A stretch of DNA of 64,000 nucleotides from Lepidurus packardi (lineage: Eukaryota > Arthropoda > Branchiopoda > Notostraca > Triopsidae): assembly GCA_023053545.1 (NCBI GenBank), contig JAKZAN010000005.1, positions 7,812,001-7,876,000 of the forward strand, written 5' to 3'. The translations under genes were made by a program, and so were the position numbers. The first letter of the stretch is position 1, and the number at the start of each line of letters is the position of its first letter. The notes below the pieces were generated by a model. It was not told the origin of the DNA and made no database searches. It saw nothing but the letters and a program-made list of their open reading frames with translations. Positions 62,901-64,000 of this stretch are shown one piece after another.

Positions 62901-63198
62901 TAGCATTATGTAATTCGTCGAGGGTTGGCCTGTGCCCGGCTTGAATGGACAAGATGTTGCGATAATTGTCTAAACGGGGCAAGGCTTCGCGAGTGAAATG
63001 CCGCAAACTCTTGCCGTATTTCGTGTCTTGGACCGTGTGATAGGAGGGGGCCAGTAAGGCCGTAGGAGACGCGGCTCGGTCGTTGTCGTTCGCCACGTGC
63101 TCGGCCACTCCACCACTTGCACCGGGTTCCATCTCGTATTCTTCATTGTTGGAGTCGACTCGCCGAACACGAAAACGACTTTGGTTCGCGTCCTCCAT
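56954..63198 (-). CDS. SLC12-family Na-K-Cl cotransporter (NKCC type)
   Basis: 19 exons: 63198..62887, 61286..61139, 61063..60968, 60903..60650, 60581..60467, 60402..60263, 60201..60007, 59940..59709, 59657..59536, 59461..59326, 59270..59059, 58967..58726, 58655..58438, 58021..57886, 57826..57720, 57648..57531, 57472..57330, 57268..57157, 57089..56954. The sum is 3174 nt, 1057 aa (1065 from an upstream in-frame ATG at 63222). This is an electroneutral plasma-membrane cotransporter. The N-terminus has an RFRV SPAK/OSR1 docking motif (residues 8-11) and an [15 protein letters not shown] regulatory segment. TM1 is [20 protein letters not shown]. The TM3 stretch [13 protein letters not shown] has Tyr219 at the K+-site position, where NCC has His, favouring [21 protein letters not shown] and the Na+-site serines in [13 protein letters not shown] follow. 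The C-terminal domain holds [43 protein letters not shown] and terminal [15 protein letters not shown], as in animal NKCC. The first intron is 1.6 kb; the others are mostly 50-90 nt, with a few of 130-416 nt. Confidence 0.95.
62662..62717 (+). repeat. Short direct repeat in intron 1 of the SLC12 gene
   Basis: TTTTTCACCATAGAAAATTT occurs at 62662-62681 and again at 62698-62717 (period 36), separated by T/A-rich sequence. It is a small local duplication with no coding effect. Confidence 0.6.
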
Positions 63199-63436
63199 TG
63201 CGGAATTTTTAGCGAGTCCCAATGGGGTTGTTTAGCTCTTTGTTTATTAAGTTATCGCAGGGAATTCACGTGGCACACACCAAAAAGGGAAGAGGAATGA
63301 GCGGGTCTGCGCGGCTTTCGTTTGTCTACGTCGAGGGCAAAGTATGCTCCAAGCAGGGAAGTAGTCTTCCACCGAAATAGGATAAAACTCTCGTGGGAAG
63401 GGCAGCTGCGGGCAAACTTCCCTTCGCCGCACAAGC

Positions 63437-63444
63437 TTTTTATA
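63437..63444 (-). promoter_or_regulatory. TATA box of the SLC12 cotransporter gene
   Basis: On the minus strand TATAAAAA lies 239 bp upstream of the chosen ATG (63198) in GC-rich surroundings, predicting a start site near 63410 and a leader of about 200 nt. A perfect CRE (TGACGTCA, 63720-63727) lies about 280 bp further upstream. Assignment is by position and orientation. Confidence 0.5.
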
Positions 63445-63719
63445 CAATACAGAGACCAGTCTTGCAACTGAACGAAGACTACTGCTCTTGAGTAGCGATG
63501 GCCGATCTGCGCAACTTTGTCGACGCTTATGGCACACAACTGGCTTTTTAAACCTCGGTTTGACAGGAGGTTGGGCGTAAGGTTTCGGAGCAACGCAAAG
63601 AAAACCCAAGTCAGTGAGAAGAGAGAGGGGGGTTGGGGGAGCTCTAGTGAAGAGTATTCTATTGCAACTGGCGAGACAGGAAGGCTAAATTAGCCCCGGT
63701 TTGTTGGATTACGGCCAGA

Positions 63720-63727
63720 TGACGTCA
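63720..63727. promoter_or_regulatory. CRE palindrome upstream of the SLC12 gene
   Basis: Perfect TGACGTCA located about 280 bp upstream of the predicted SLC12 TATA box. It could bind CREB/ATF proteins. The same octamer also occurs at several gene-free places in this window, so its presence alone is weak evidence. Confidence 0.35.
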
Positions 63728-64000
63728 CAGTTGGCACACATGGCTTGGGTTCGGTTTCGGGTTCAAAATATGCAACAAAGAAGAGAGGAATTGGAGGATG
63801 CTGCTCTTGGAATTCGTAGGCAATTTTGAAACGGAAGTCGAGACTAAATGAGCATTTTTTTTTGCATTTCTGGTAGCCGGAGATGAGATTTCGGGAAAAG
63901 TGGGTGTACCCTGATGACGTTATCAATTAAGCCCGCGAAAAGCCAAGTAGGAGACGCCTTAATTAAGATAGTGGTATTGGTATGAAATAAAACGAACCTG

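Larger units (their letters stand above)
63223..64000. other. 5' flank of the SLC12 gene
   Basis: Contains the predicted TATA box and CRE. Two overlapping minus-strand ORFs (113 and 120 codons, 63247-63609) lie across the predicted start site without domain similarity and are probably chance. No other gene is visible before the window ends. Confidence 0.4.

Noticed and set aside
63247..63609. Two overlapping minus-strand ORFs upstream of the SLC12 gene
   Set aside because: They overlap each other and span the predicted start site and leader, with no recognisable domain or splice connection.

Overview
This is nuclear DNA of an animal, most likely an invertebrate. The evidence is spliced genes with GT-AG introns that are mostly only 47-90 nt long, metazoan gene families (two Pim-type kinases, an SLC12 Na-K-Cl cotransporter, a large secreted discoidin-domain glycoprotein, NAD(P)H-hydrate dehydratase), and long stretches without recognisable genes. 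Short introns, an intact NKCC and retained Pim kinases would fit a crustacean-like arthropod. The protein at 5.9-7.5 kb also gives me an arthropod impression, but I cannot prove the taxon from the sequence.

Layout. 0.3 kb (-): one exon-like piece, probably the last exon of an unseen gene. 5.9-7.5 kb (-): three-exon secreted protein with a small cysteine-rich tail. 13.9-22.15 kb (+): 22-exon gene for a 1716-residue preproprotein with signal peptide, furin site, long beta-rich glycosylated repeat region and C-terminal F5/8 type C domain. 24.36-26.68 kb (-) and 38.46-44.13 kb (+): two Pim-like Ser/Thr kinases, head to head and about 12 kb apart, sharing intron positions and phases. 55.36-56.39 kb (+): intronless NAXD. 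56.95-63.2 kb (-): 19-exon SLC12 cation-chloride cotransporter of NKCC type, convergent with NAXD. I assembled every model by hand from frame and splice-site continuity. Each main model stays open from start to stop with matching intron phases.

The rest (0.6-5.9, 7.6-13.9, 22.2-24.4, 26.7-37.7, 44.1-55.3 kb) is intergenic or intronic. It holds scattered short ORFs without recognisable domains, homopolymer G/C runs, a two-copy 100-bp tandem repeat, a MITE-like inverted repeat, a perfect RFX X-box palindrome and several cAMP-response-element palindromes, one of them just upstream of a TATA box that probably drives the second Pim gene. I saw no rRNA, tRNA, CRISPR array or transposase ORF.

The genes do not form an operon or pathway. 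The coherent local story is the duplicated Pim pair. NKCC (ion and volume homeostasis) and NAXD (repair of damaged NAD(P)H) are housekeeping-type genes. The most novel items are the furin-processed discoidin glycoprotein and the small secreted cysteine-tail protein.
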